The notes beneath the pieces were generated by a model, which had not been told where the DNA came from, did not search any database, and worked only from the letters and a program-made list of their open reading frames with translations. From Neurospora intermedia (lineage: Eukaryota > Ascomycota > Sordariomycetes > Sordariales > Sordariaceae): DNA of 64,000 nucleotides. This document shows, in pieces, positions 12,676 through 25,400 of this stretch (its first letter is position 1; every line of letters begins with the position of its first letter). Position numbers and translations under genes: made by a program. The stretch is taken from positions 5,332,001 through 5,396,000 of the forward strand of contig BTPP01000002.1 of assembly GCA_037102815.1 (NCBI GenBank), read 5' to 3'.

Positions 12676-13440
12676 TTGTATTTTAATTAGAGTGAAATTA
12701 AATATATAAAACTATTTTAATTTTTTAATATCTTTGGTATATTTAGTAATAAGGGGGGGGTTGTACTCTAATTAGAGTGAAGTTAGGTATATAAAATTGT
12801 TTTAGTTCGATATCTTACTTATTTTTCTACCTTTTAGAAATCTTAAGAAGACCGGGGGGGGGGGGGGTCGTACTCTAATTAGAATAAAGTTGGGTATGTA
12901 AAATTATTTTAATTTAATATTACCTATTTTTTTGCCTCTTAGAGATTTTAGGAAGACTAGGGGGGTTGTACTCTAATTAGAGCGAAGTTACCTCTTAGAA
13001 ATTTTAAGAAGATTATTCTTAAATATTCTTTTTATATTTAGTATAGTAGTAGGTATTAGTGCTATTATATATTACGTATTTTAATTAGAGTGAAGTTGCT
13101 TCTTAAAGATTTTAAGAAAATTATTCTTAAATATTCTTTCTATATTTAGTACGGTAGTGGATATTAGTACTATTATATATTATATACTCTAATGAAAGCA
13201 AAGTTACCTTTTAAAAATCTTAAGAAGATTATTATTTCTATATTTAGTACGGGGGTAGGTATTAATACTATTGCGTATAATATACTCTAATGAGAGCGAA
13301 GTTGCTTTTTAAAGATTTTAAGAAGATTGTTATTTTTATATTTAGTATAGGGGTAGGCATTAATACTATTACGTATTATATATTCTAATAAGAGTAAAGT
13401 TGCCTCTTAGAGATTTTAAAAAGATTCTTAAATATTTTTT
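12676..13440. repeat. Tandem repeat of about 85-108 bp, 8 copies, with a palindromic head
   Basis: Units start with ACTCTAATTAGAGTGAAGTT or mutated forms at about 12680, 12765, 12872, 12970, 13078, 13186, 13284 and 13382. Spacings are 85, 107, 98, 108, 108, 98 and 98 bp. The rest of the unit reads TCTTAGAGATTTTAAGAAGA and then a TTTAGTACGGTAGTAGGTAT-like part. The palindromic head also occurs singly all over the island. Confidence 0.85.
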
Positions 13441-13959
13441 CCGTATTTTTATATTTCTTCTTAATGGAATCTAAAGTATAGTAATTCTAAAGCTTGGAAG
13501 TGACGGCTATAGTATAAGAAGCGGTGCTAATATTATTATTACTACGTATAGAATTAGCGGGGATTGGGTTTAGGGTAAGTACGAATCCGCTATATTCCGA
13601 AAGAGAATTACCGCCTAATACTTATTAAATTTTAGGTTTATTACAAATAAAAAATACAGATAATAAATAGTATAGCGGAACTTACCTTGAAGTTAGAGTT
13701 AATAGTTAATTAACGGGCGCTAATCCGGAAATTCCTATTGCTTTATAATAATTAAGTATTATATAAATATATATTAATAGTTTAAATAGTAGTAGAATTT
13801 GAGACGAAAGTAATAATAATACGTAATTGAATTAGTATTACTTTATAATAGAAGGAGCCCTTAGCATTATATTAATATTTATTGAAAAGAGCGGACTATT
13901 TAAGAGTCCGTATACCTTCTATTTACTAATCTTCTTTATAGGGGGGGTAATAGTAGTAG

Positions 13960-14395
13960 GTTACAACCCTCGATTTTCTTTAGGGACTTCTACGCTTCCT
14001 TAAATATAGAAGCAAAATCTACTTTAACGTAAATAGGGTTTTACAATAAGTAAACGAATTAATTCTACGAATAAAGAAGTAAACTACCCTCTACTAGTAT
14101 TTAATAGGATATTTGTAAAATAGTTATTATATTAGTATACTCCTCTTCGCTTTTATTACTATTACCCCCGTATTTACCTTCAATTTTCTTTAAGGACTTC
14201 TATACTTCCTTAAATATAAAAGCGAAATTTACTTTAATATAAATAGAGTCTCGCAATAAGTAAATAAACTAATTCTATAAATAAAAAAGTAAATTACTTT
14301 CTATTAGTATTTAACAGAATATTTATAAAATAGTCGTTATATTAATATATTCTTCTTCACTTTTATTACTATTACTCCTATATCCCTATCCGTAG
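13960..14395. repeat. Direct duplication, about 210-bp unit, two copies
   Basis: The ATTTTCTTTAGGGACTTCTA landmark at 13973 recurs in mutated form at 14183. The following text, through CTACTAGTATTTAATAGGAT and CTCTTCGCTTTTATTACTAT, matches along the full unit. Differences are transitions. Confidence 0.8.
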
Positions 14396-14799
14396 GTATT
14401 ACAATATATAGAATAGATTTATTTAGTTTAGAGGCGCTTTATATAGATAGGTTTATTGGATACGAGTAGGTATTTTAAAATCTTTTTACGAACTTTAAAG
14501 GGGAGTATAAGTAGGGGAAAAATATCTTTTCTATCCTGCGCCGATATAGCGGTTATATTTTTATTTATAGTTAGAATTTGTAGTACTTATTAAAAAGAAC
14601 GGACTACTTGAAATTCCGTATATTTTTTATTAATTAATTTTCTTTAGGGGGTAGTAGTAATAGTAGTAATAGCGGCGGTAGCGGGTTATTCTTTATCCTT
14701 TTCGCTGGGCGTATTTTAAGAAGGTTGGAAAAATTATACCTTAGGGAATTATTTAAATCTTTATCTTCATTCTTTAAATTTATATTTTAATTTCCGCTA

Positions 14800-15400
14800 T
14801 ATAATATAGTACGTTTAAGTAATTGGAGAGGTAGTAACGGGTCGAGAGGCTATATATTTTTAGGTAATATCCAAATTTATTTAATATTAATTTATAATAT
14901 TAAGAGGTATTCCTTTCCTTATTAGAAGTACTACTTTTATTATTAATTTCTTTATATTGCCTCTTTATCTCTTCTATATCTACTAGTATCTTTCTTATTT
15001 TTATATATACAGTCTATAAAGTATATACTAGCTTAGCAATATTTATCTAATTTTTATTTACTTTAGTCTATATCTATTCGAGAATTCTTATTAAATCTTT
15101 ATACCTATTTCGAATATTAATATAAACTTCTTTTATCAATTCTTTTATACTTATTATTCTACTCTAGATTACCTTTTCTACCCTAACTTCTATACTTCGA
15201 ATAATTTCTTAATAATTCTATTCGAGCAAATTAATTCGATTTTAATAATTCTATTCGAACAAATTAATTCGATCTAATATATTAGTAAAATTGGTAGTTA
15301 CTTATATCGAAAGCTAGATATATATATTATAGAAATCGCGGTTAATAATATTATTATACTTTAATTATTACGTTAGGGTTTTTTTAAATTAGTAATATCT
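14800..15400 (-). pseudogene. Broken coiled-coil-like reading frame, unidentified
   Basis: On the minus strand one frame over this stretch keeps a heptad-like pattern rich in Ile, Leu, Glu, Lys, Arg and Asn, for example KELIKEVYINIRNRYKDLI and ILVDIEEIKRQYKEI, with stops mostly replacing likely Gln or Trp codons. This looks like a RIP-hit coding segment for a coiled coil. I do not recognise the family, and AT-rich DNA alone can produce a similar residue mix. Confidence 0.3.
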
Positions 15401-16849
15401 TCCGAAAGTATTTAAAGATATAAATTAGGGATAGTATATACCGGAGGGTAGTAGTACTACTTACAATTATACTAATTTAAATAGAATTAGGGGGGGTATT
15501 ATTATAAAGTAATATTTAACTAGCCTATCGCTAATCTTCTTATTTATTTTATACTACAATTCTAAATATTATAATTAATTCTCAATAAGGTTAATACAAA
15601 GTATAGCCTTTATACGAATTAGGTTATTATATAATAGGAAAAACCTATACATATAGTAATATAAATAGTAGATTAGGGTTTTAGTATATAAACCTCACTA
15701 TCCTAATATATTATTGAAGATCCTCTACTTATAGTCCTAAGAGAGATCGCTATTATTAATTTCGAATATATTAATATAATAAGGCTACTTCAGATCCGAA
15801 TATAACGTATAAAACACTATTAATTAATTAGTAAAGTACTAGGGAATATATTTAATAATATAATTAGTCCAATACTCCTAAAATTTTATTAGAAGGTATA
15901 ATACTAACCCCGGTTCGGTAAAATATATATAATTCGCTATAAGTAGATTAAAGATATTCGATTGGAAGTATAATTATAATATACCGCGCTTGGCACTCTT
16001 AGTATTATATTTAAGTAGAGTAATAAAAATAATTATTTAGATTAAGGGGTTATAATATTTTAAAATAATAAATATAAACGGACCGTTAATAAATTCCTAA
16101 TAATTTAATTAATAGGGTTGAGAAATATAGTCTTTATATATTAATTAAATACGTTTAAAGTAGAATTAGATACTATAGAAGGATAGAGTAATATTATTAA
16201 TTATTATAATTATAAAAGGGAAGTCGTTAGGATCGATATTCGGAATATTTGAATTCTCCTATAAGTACCTATATTAATATATAATAATTTTAAAAGGATA
16301 TAACGAAGAGATCTTCTTATTTGGCCCCTTTGTAAACTAATATATACCGGATTGAATTACCGGCTTTTACTTTATTATAATTCTATTTATAGAGCCTTTT
16401 AAGCCTCCTTCCGTTCTTTTTGGGCTTTTTTCCTAAACCTCCTCCTTTTCGAAATATTATTATACCCTTCCTTTAAGTAGGGCTTCTTCCGCGTTAGCCT
16501 TAATATATAATTACTACCTTTACTATTATTATTATCGGGATTAATATTATAGTTAGTACTAATATAATTAAGCGAATTATATATAAGTATCGATTATTCG
16601 CCTTAAGTAAATAAGGCTTATAGTATTTAGTCCGAAGTAATTAGAGTATTTACTAATTATATAATAAAATTGGCCGGAGGTTAAACGGAAGTTAATTAAA
16701 TTTAACCGTATAAATATATTAATTTAAATTAACTTTACTATATAACAGTCCGTATTTTTATTAATATTAGTTATATTAGTATATTTAGGGTAACTTCTTT
16801 TACAATTCGGCTTACTTATAATATTCAATTAATATATAGCTACTCTATT

Positions 16850-17190
16850 AAATCCGACTTATCTACAACGAGCCTACCTATTATTATTATAGGGAGGATT
16901 GAATTGAAAGGATATATAGGGAGAATTAGGCTTAATATTTAATATACTTATTTATAGTCCTTAAAAGAATTATAATATTTATAGGAATTTATAATAATAA
17001 TATTAGAAGTGAACCTTTAGGGTAATTTTATTGGTTTTAATTTAAATTCCTATTCGTCGAGTTCTAATTTATTTACAATTAGCCTACTATTACTATTATA
17101 GAGAGGACCGAACTAAAAGGATATATAGGGAGAATTGAACTTAATATTTAATATATTTATTTACAATCCTTAGAAGAATTGGAAATAGGA
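16850..17190. repeat. Direct duplication, spacing about 209 bp
   Basis: The GATATATAGG landmark at 16911 recurs at 17120. Flanking text (a TCTACAACGAGCCTAC-like part before it and AATATTTAATATACTTATTT after it) also matches, giving two copies at about 16850-16990 and 17058-17190. Short 20-bp iterations of TTTAATYGGAAGGG follow at about 17390-17440. Confidence 0.7.
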
Positions 17191-18130
17191 TAATAGAGGA
17201 CTTTCTTACAATTCTAGTCGGGTATATTATTCTTTAGTAATATAGTATTATAAATTAAATATATTATAAATAGAAGAGGTAATATTAAATTAATATTAAG
17301 CGTAGTATAAACGGGCGGGACTAACTTTATTTTTAGAAATTCCTTATAAAGTCGGTCGAGGTTAGAGACGGTCGATACGATTAATATTTAATTGGAAGGG
17401 GTTTAATCGGAAGGGATTTAATTGGAAGGGATTTAATCTATTTTATAATTAAGGATAATTATTAAAGCGGCCGTAGTAAGTAATATAAATATCGGGCTAT
17501 ATATTCTAATATATAATATTAATTACTACTTTTATATATTAATATTACAGTTTAATATTATATATATATAAAGCCCTCTTAATTTACTAATACAGGGTAT
17601 ATCATTACATTAGCTACTTTAATATTCGAGGGCTTTATATTTACTAAAAGGTTAATATATAATTATAAATTATAAACTAGACTTATTAATTTCGTATATT
17701 ACTAATTTATTAAGTAAGGAAGAAGGACGATCGATTAAATTTTAAGCGCTAGTATAGGCCCTTTTTAAAAATCTTTACTAATTATAATATTACTCCCCCC
17801 CCTAATAATATAATTTTATATCCGTTAGTCCAGCGCCGCCGAATAGCTATATATTACTTTAAATTACTATTATAATTAATATAGAGTTTTAAAATTAGGC
17901 GAATAAATAGGACGGCTACTATTATAGGCCTAATAGTACGTTAAAGGGCAAACAGTAATTATTCCATTTTAATTAGATAGAATATAAAAAATAGGAAAAC
18001 GTTAGTACGAAGGCAAGAAGCAAATTGGGTTTTAGTATTAGGAAAATATTAATATTAATAGTACTATTATACTATTAATTATATAATTACGGGCTATACT
18101 ATCGAATAGACGAATTTAGTACGTTTTTAT

Positions 18131-18330
18131 ACTATAGGTTTATATAAAATTAATTAAATAATAACTCCCTTTACGGCTACTAATATTAATTTATCCCCTA
18201 GATTATACCTTTATAGTAATATTAATATATATTATAGGCTTATATAGAACTAGTTAAATAATAATTCCCTCTACGGTTACTAATATTAATTTATCCCCCG
18301 GACTATACCTTTATAGTAATATTAATATAA
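18131..18330. repeat. Tandem duplication of a 100-bp unit
   Basis: ACTATAGGTTTATATA at 18131 and ATTATAGGCTTATATA at 18231 begin two copies of the same unit. Both end in TTATAGTAATATTAATATA. Differences are transitions. Confidence 0.8.
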
Positions 18331-19369
18331 TTAATAAATAACGAAGCGTTATATCCGAACTATATTGAAGCTACTTTAATTACCCTCTACCAAAAGTAAA
18401 TAAACTATTTATAAACGCTACTAAACCCTAGTACCTTTAAACCCGCTAATATAAATAATTTTATTATTATACATTACTTTCCACTCTAATTAGAACAATT
18501 CAATCGATTCTAAATAATACGACTTTATATTCCTAACCTCTACTAACCTAAAGTACCTCCTAACTATTCCTTCCCCGCTATACTACCTTTTATTCTAATT
18601 AGAATAATTTAAATAATTTTAATAAGAATAAAATTAGAAAATCCGTCGCTTTACTATTTAACCCTCTTTTAGGGTTGTATTAATTAATAAGGACCTTTAA
18701 TAGGAGGGGAGGACGTTATATAGGGAGTTTCTATTAGCGATTCGCTAGAATTAAAAATTTATATTCGGCTATTAAAGATATTTTTATATAGAGATATATT
18801 AATATTTATACTAGAGGTGGGAATCGGGTATCCCCTATCGGCCATCGTTTGGATCCGCCTTAATTTAAGACTAATAATATAATACTCTAATTAGAATATT
18901 AGTTTACTACGTATATTGTTAGAGCCCTTACTTAATTATAACTATTAATCGATAGTTATTTATTAATTATATAAATCCTTTTATAGGCTACCGTAATTTC
19001 CGTAGGTATCCTCCTATCTATTAATCTTTATAATACTATTCTCAGCTTTATTGTACTAAAAATTACTAATTAGAATAGACAATACAATATAAAACCGCTA
19101 TATTATATAAGCGTATTTGTATAGCTATTGTTCGTTAGGATTTTTAGATTCGAATATCGCCGTATTGAAACTCGTAGTATATTAGACGGCCTATTAGGTA
19201 AATTAAGACGATATTTAGCTAATTCTATTTATTAATATAGTTTAAAATATACTTTCTAACGCCTTTTACAAATTATTATTATCGAAATCCTTAATAATAT
19301 CCGTTAACCTCTTAAGAGATATTTATACTTTATATATATTAATGTCGGTTATTACTGTATTGGGATGAT

Positions 19370-19640
19370 TTTCTTTAGTAATAGGCGGGTCGTTGGCGTT
19401 GGGTTGGGTTGTAGGCGGGTCGTTAGCGATAGGCGGGTCGCTAGCGTTGGATTAGGTTGTAAGCGGATTATTAGTAATAAACGGATTGTCGGCGTTGGGT
19501 TGGATTGTAGGCGGGTCGTTAGTAATAGGCGGGTTATTAGTAATAGGCGGGTCGCCGGCGTTAGATTGGGTTATAGGCGGGTCGTTAGCAATAGGTAGGT
19601 CGTTAGCGATAGGCGGATTATTAGCATTAGGTTAAATTAT
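19370..19640 (+). repeat. Minisatellite with GGCGGGTCGTTAG core
   Basis: Repeats built from ATAGGCGGGTCGTTAGCG and GTTGGGTTGGGTTGTA modules recur irregularly about 10 times. The stretch is G/T-rich on the plus strand and clearly less AT-rich than its surroundings. The frame through it is open (19365-19598) only because the unit lacks stops; I do not regard it as a gene. Confidence 0.75.
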
Positions 19641-20799
19641 AGTAGGTTAAGCGATGGGGTTACTTGTATTTATATAATTAATTATAGATTTAATATATAT
19701 TAATTTATATTAAATTTCGTTCTAATTAGAGTATATAAGAACTAGCCTCTCTTTACTCTAATTATAGTAAAAAGAGCCTTTTTACTATAGTTAGAACGAA
19801 AGGGATATATTATTAAGACTAAATTTATTTATTAAAATTAATATTGTTATTAGGTATTATATTATTTTATATTGAAATTAATTTTTATAAATCTATATTG
19901 TTAGGAATTATCTAATTACTAATTAGTAAATTGTAGGGGTAACCCGCTAATATTATACGGTTAATTCGCTTAAGGCCGATCTATAGTAAATAAAGCTCTA
20001 ACTATAGATTTAATTTCTTTAATTACTTTTAATTTATAATAACCCCGGGCAGTTTGGTAGCGTCTTTTATAATAATTTTTTATACGGTTAGAAAGCTCTA
20101 TATATATTTTAGGGATATAAAAGGAAGCTTCTAATTTAAAAGGGCTATAGGGTTAATAGTAGCCTCGTTAGGGTACTGCCGGTATAATATAAATACAGAA
20201 ATATAGAACCTCTACATTGTAATTATAAACAGTACTACGGGGTTATTCTTATATTAATTGGTTGCTACTTTAATAATTGTAAGGCGATAGAGTACTTACT
20301 AGGTAATTTTTTTAAATATTTCTTTAATAATTATATTTGGGATATATTTAATTAGGGCGGATAAATTATTATTTCTAGTCTAAGTATAACTAAGATCGGC
20401 GAATAGGTCGTAGGAATCGATATATTAAAACGCCGTACTATTATTAAGGGAATTAATAAGGGAATTAACGTTATTTATAATAGTACTATCCGAAATATTA
20501 ACCGCCGGTATTATAGAAGGAGATTATTTATATAATTGTTTTAATAGGGTAAAGGGGGCGCTATTCTTAGACTAAACTTCGGCGTAGGGACGTTTTACTC
20601 TACGTTTATAAAATATTAATAAATATTAAATTTCGCCCTACTGGGTTTCGTTATAATTAGAGTAAATAGAGTTGCTTTAGTTAAAGCGAAGAGGGTATAT
20701 TATAAGATTGAAATTTACTTATTATTAATATTAATATACTTTTATTTTAATTTACGTCTATATAATAGTATATTAGTTGGGTTGTAGTTAGGGTTGGAC

Positions 20800-23700
20800 T
20801 TATTATCCCTAAGATCTATTAATACCTTATTCTATATAATTCGCTTTTCCTTCCGGGTTTATAGTATTTTAATACTATTACTTTAGTAGTAGTTCTTCCG
20901 GAAGTTATTGAATCTTTTTTCTAATTTATTAATTATTATATTATCCTTCCCCTTTATAATAATAATACGCTATTTATAGGCGTTAATAAGTTCTTATACC
21001 TTCTTAATTTGTAGTACCTCTTCGGCTTTCGAATTTCTAATTAGGTATTTAGAGAATTAATTAATTACTGCCTTCTTCCCGTTTATATTAATATTATATA
21101 AGATATTATACGTAATTTGGAGAATATAATTTACTGAAGGTAATAGATTAAATTAATTAATAAAGAGAGGGTTAGCTAATACGAGGTTTTTATTTAGAAT
21201 AGTTTAATCGATATTATGTTTCGCTTCGAAGTTGGCTATAACCGCTTCGATTAAGAGAGAGTAGAATTTTCCAATACGAAAGGCCCTTTCTAAATTGAAG
21301 TTAGTTACGCTAGTAGGTAGTTTTATTACTTACGTATATTAATTAAAGTAATATAATAGAGTATATTTAGTAGTTTTATACTTAAGTAAGGTTTTAAAGT
21401 TATTTCCGGCCTTAAGTAGGATATTTATTATTTTTAAGTCTAAATTCGTAATAAATTTATAAATTTACTATATAAACGTTAGTTTTCGCTCTAATTAGAG
21501 CCGATATTAGAGTAGGATATATTTTACGGAGAATATATTCTTCTATCTAATTATAAATAGTATTGTATATAGTAGGTAGGTATTATTAGACGTTTTCCTT
21601 CTAGCCGATCCTATAAAAACGCCCTATATACTATAGAATTATATTCTGATTTTATATATATCCGAACCTAATACTTATATGGTACGTAGTATAGAGATTT
21701 AATCTAGCTGTATATATATTAGAATTGAGTATAAGAATATTAAGGTTTGTATATAGTTAGTTCTAGGCGGTAACGATATAGCTACATTCAATTTACGTCT
21801 AATTAAAGTAAATTATTTCTACTTATAGACCAACTTTCTATAGGATAGTATAGAGCGTCCTATATTAGTTAGTAAATACCCGGATAGGTTTTATTTTAAT
21901 TAGAGTCGGTAGATTTAATTTTTAATTAAAATGAAAGTGAAAAATTGATTGTACTTATATTTATATCTAAAGTAAATTTACAATTATTAGTACCCTTTTC
22001 CGGCTATTATACAATTTAGTATATTTCCTAATAGTTTACGCAAATAGGGGCAATTCTTTAAATACCTAATATACTATATTAACCCTATTATTCGGCGGTA
22101 TAAAATATATATTAATAGTAAAATAAATAAATATATAGGATAACCTACCGTTAAAATTGAGTTAGATTAATTTATTAATAGTATTAACCCCTAATATTAC
22201 TTCTTCTTCACTATATAAAATATTATCGAAGATCCGGGTACATATTTCCTAATTGCCTCTCTACTACTCTATAGTTTAAATACCCTCCAATAGACGGGAC
22301 CCCTATATTATAATTTAACGTTTAACGGCGTTATCTTCGAATATAAACGCTTATATATAAATATTATATAATAGAAATTACAATAGGCGGATAAAAGTAA
22401 AATTGAATAAAATTTAGCACTCCTCTTCAGTAGTGCGGGGTATTATTAGGTCTTCAACTTCGTATTCTAGTAAATTTATAAATATATTTTTTAAAAGATT
22501 ATCTATAATTCAGACAATTTTATTCCGCTAACGGTAGTACCCGAATTTAATTTAGTAGATTAATATTAGAGGAATATTAGAGGAAGGGTATATTATCGCC
22601 CTATTAGGAAGGCGTAATAGTATAATTATACCCCTATTTATAATAATAATATAATTCTCTTAAAGGATTTCCATTATAATTTAATAAACGGTTTTACTAT
22701 TATTAGTAATTGCATTTTATACGTTAAGGTATAGAACCTACTATTAGTAACCCTACTCTTCACTAATCTTACGTAATTAGGTACGTGTAGTATCGGGTAT
22801 TATAAGGTCGATAATATATAGGGGGTCGCTCTAATTATATAAACCTTTATTTCTAGAATAGAAGAATTCTAATACGTTATATTAATTCCTAAGTAGAGTA
22901 AAGACTTTAAATAGGCCTGCCCCCTCTTAGAGTATAATAATAAAGGCCCGAATATTAGTAATACGATTTAATATAGGCGTTATAGAATAAATTAGCCTAT
23001 TTACAGTAGGGATAATCCGTATTGCCTGCTATACTAACGAATTATAATTTCGAATAAATTAAGTTTCATTTAGAATAAAGGCCTAAAATATTAGATCCTT
23101 TACTATTATTATTTAGAGTTCCAACCTCTATAGCCTTCTATTTTTCCTAAAAATAATATATTAGTATCTATACCTTTCGCTCTAATTATAATAGAAAATT
23201 TACCGGCTAAGCTCTTTAAATTCCTCGTCTTTAATAATTGTATATATATTTACTACATCCTCGTCTTTATATATATTATTCTACATATTACTCTTAAACG
23301 GGTTTATAGTGTATTATTCGGGTTTCTGTTTAATAATTTTATTATAGGTACGGGGAAGTTTGTTAGGTTCTAAAGGCCCGTTAATCTTAGGCTTATTTTT
23401 ACCCTAATGTATAGTAATAGTAGAGTGCGAATATATAATAACGTTTTTAGTAGTTTTAGCGGAATATTTCTTTTTAGCCTACTATTCTATTAAATAATTG
23501 AAGCGGTCCTATATAAATGTCTTCGCTCTACGCGGGTCGTTTTTAGGTACGCTACTAGTAGTATCGAATTAAATCTAAAATATTAGATTACTAAAGGTAT
23601 TATTAAATTTAGCGAATATTTGGGGGACTAGCCTAAACGGTATAATAATAACGTTCGGATATATATCGAAGGGCTACTATTTGCGTTCTAATTCTTAGAA

Positions 23701-25400
23701 ATAATAGTACTTTATAAAGAGTATTATATTATAAATAAGCGTTTTACTAGTACCTACCTTACTTACTAGTATAGCCCTTTACAAGGGCGAGTAGAGTATA
23801 TAATAAATAGTATATATATTTATACTATATTAGCCAATCTTTAGTCTCGCTCTAATTAAAGTATAGAAAACGCAAGCTAGGTTTCGTTTTAGTTAGAGTA
23901 AATAGGATTAATTTTAGTTAGAACGAAGAGGAAGGATATACTAATTTAGATTTACTTGCGATTTAATAAGGGAATAGGTATTGTAAATTAATCCCGTTAA
24001 TCTTCTAATCCATTTAATTATATTGGTCCGTATAAGCTTTATAATTAAATAGTTTAAGAGATTCTTTTAACGCTAGTTCGGCAATTTTATACTTAAGAGT
24101 ACGGGTACTCCCGAGAACGAGATTAGAATTTATAAATTTCTTTACTAACGGGTACTTTTGCTCTACTAAATCCTTAATAGCTATTTTAATTGTAATATTA
24201 CTTTTAACCTTCTTCTAAGTAGCCTCCTAAGTATTATTGGGTATTTGAATATATTAGGTAAATCGGTTGATTATATTACTTATAGTAGTTAAATAATCTA
24301 CGTAGGTAGGCGTATTTTTACTGTAATAGAATAGTAGAAACTGTTTAATATTCTAAAACGGAAGCGTTATATAGGCTGGTTACTACTAGGTTTTAAGGTC
24401 CTTAATGTAGGTGAATAGTATATGTATATTAAGGTGTAGCGTTAGGTTTTTATTAAAATAGGTATTAATTGTAGTAAGGTCCTTAGTACTACGGCGATTT
24501 AATTTAATATTAAATACAATTTTAAAGTATATATTATTTGTAATAAAGAACGTATTATAAATATATATCTTTATTGCTATTGGATCTAAATGGCCGAACC
24601 TTTATAGTTCTTCTTTAATTGGCTTATAATTATTTATTGCAATTAATCCGCGGTAATCTTCGTAGATAATATTAGTTAATTGAAGGGCCTATAAAAATTG
24701 AATATTGTATAGGAGTTTATTATTCTACTTTACTAAAGAGGTTTCTTTATTAATAGGGAAGATATACGGCCCTAGAATATCTTCTTTAGTAGTAGTACGT
24801 ATTAAGTTTAATGCAATATTATTATATTAGTGTGTATTAAAATATACGAATATTTAAAAGATTCGTACTTAATTATTAGTATAGTAACTACTATATAAGA
24901 CGACGCCGTCCTCTTTAGTACGTTTTAGGTAGTATAGCGGGCCTTAGTATTACGGACGTATTATATAACGACGGAGCGTAATAAAGAGAGTCGTATAGAT
25001 TAATTCGAGAAGTATAATTTCGTTTAGTTTTTTCTCGTCCGTTGTATTAAGTAATACTAAATCTCTATACCGGACGGCTACGGTATAAAGCGGAAGGGAG
25101 GATAGTTCGGCCCTCTCGATAGTGCGTATTATATAAGTATATTAAGAAGAATCGTAGAGCGAATTAATATATTTCTTTTATATAATAAGTATATTAGTAA
25201 ATTTAATACCCTTCTAACCCTAACGGGGATACGACCTTTTAAGGTAGGTTAATAGTCCGAATTAATCGGTTATTATAAAATAATTAGTAATAGTATATTA
25301 AGGGGCCTATATAGCGGGTATAAGAATGGACGTATATAACGGATAGTAATTTTATTAATTAGTTTTATTCTAATCGGAGTCGGGAACCTTAATATATATA
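20800..25400 (-). pseudogene. Broken SNF2-type helicase and adjoining coding remnant
   Basis: Read on the minus strand (high to low coordinates) there is an upstream coding-like segment with GPYIFPINKETSLV (about 24780). A P-loop KVGTSKTLIY follows at about 23738-23760, then IIIPFRLVPQIFAKFN (about 23660; compare motif Ia of SNF2 proteins), DPRRAKTFI (about 23530), NVIIYSHSTI (about 23430) and ITPILNRITNIRAF (about 22940-22985; compare the TPxxNR motif III). The order matches SNF2-family ATPases. Frames break often and many stops sit where RIP would hit Gln or Trp codons, so it is dead. A further coding-like piece (AEEVLQIKKV, about 21060) lies downstream. Outer limits are uncertain, and the 24-25.4 kb part may belong to another gene. 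Confidence 0.45.

Noticed and set aside
19365-19598. 77-codon open frame with VGVGLGCRR-type repeats
   Set aside because: It is the translation of a minisatellite in RIP-hit DNA; any stop-free repeat gives such a frame.
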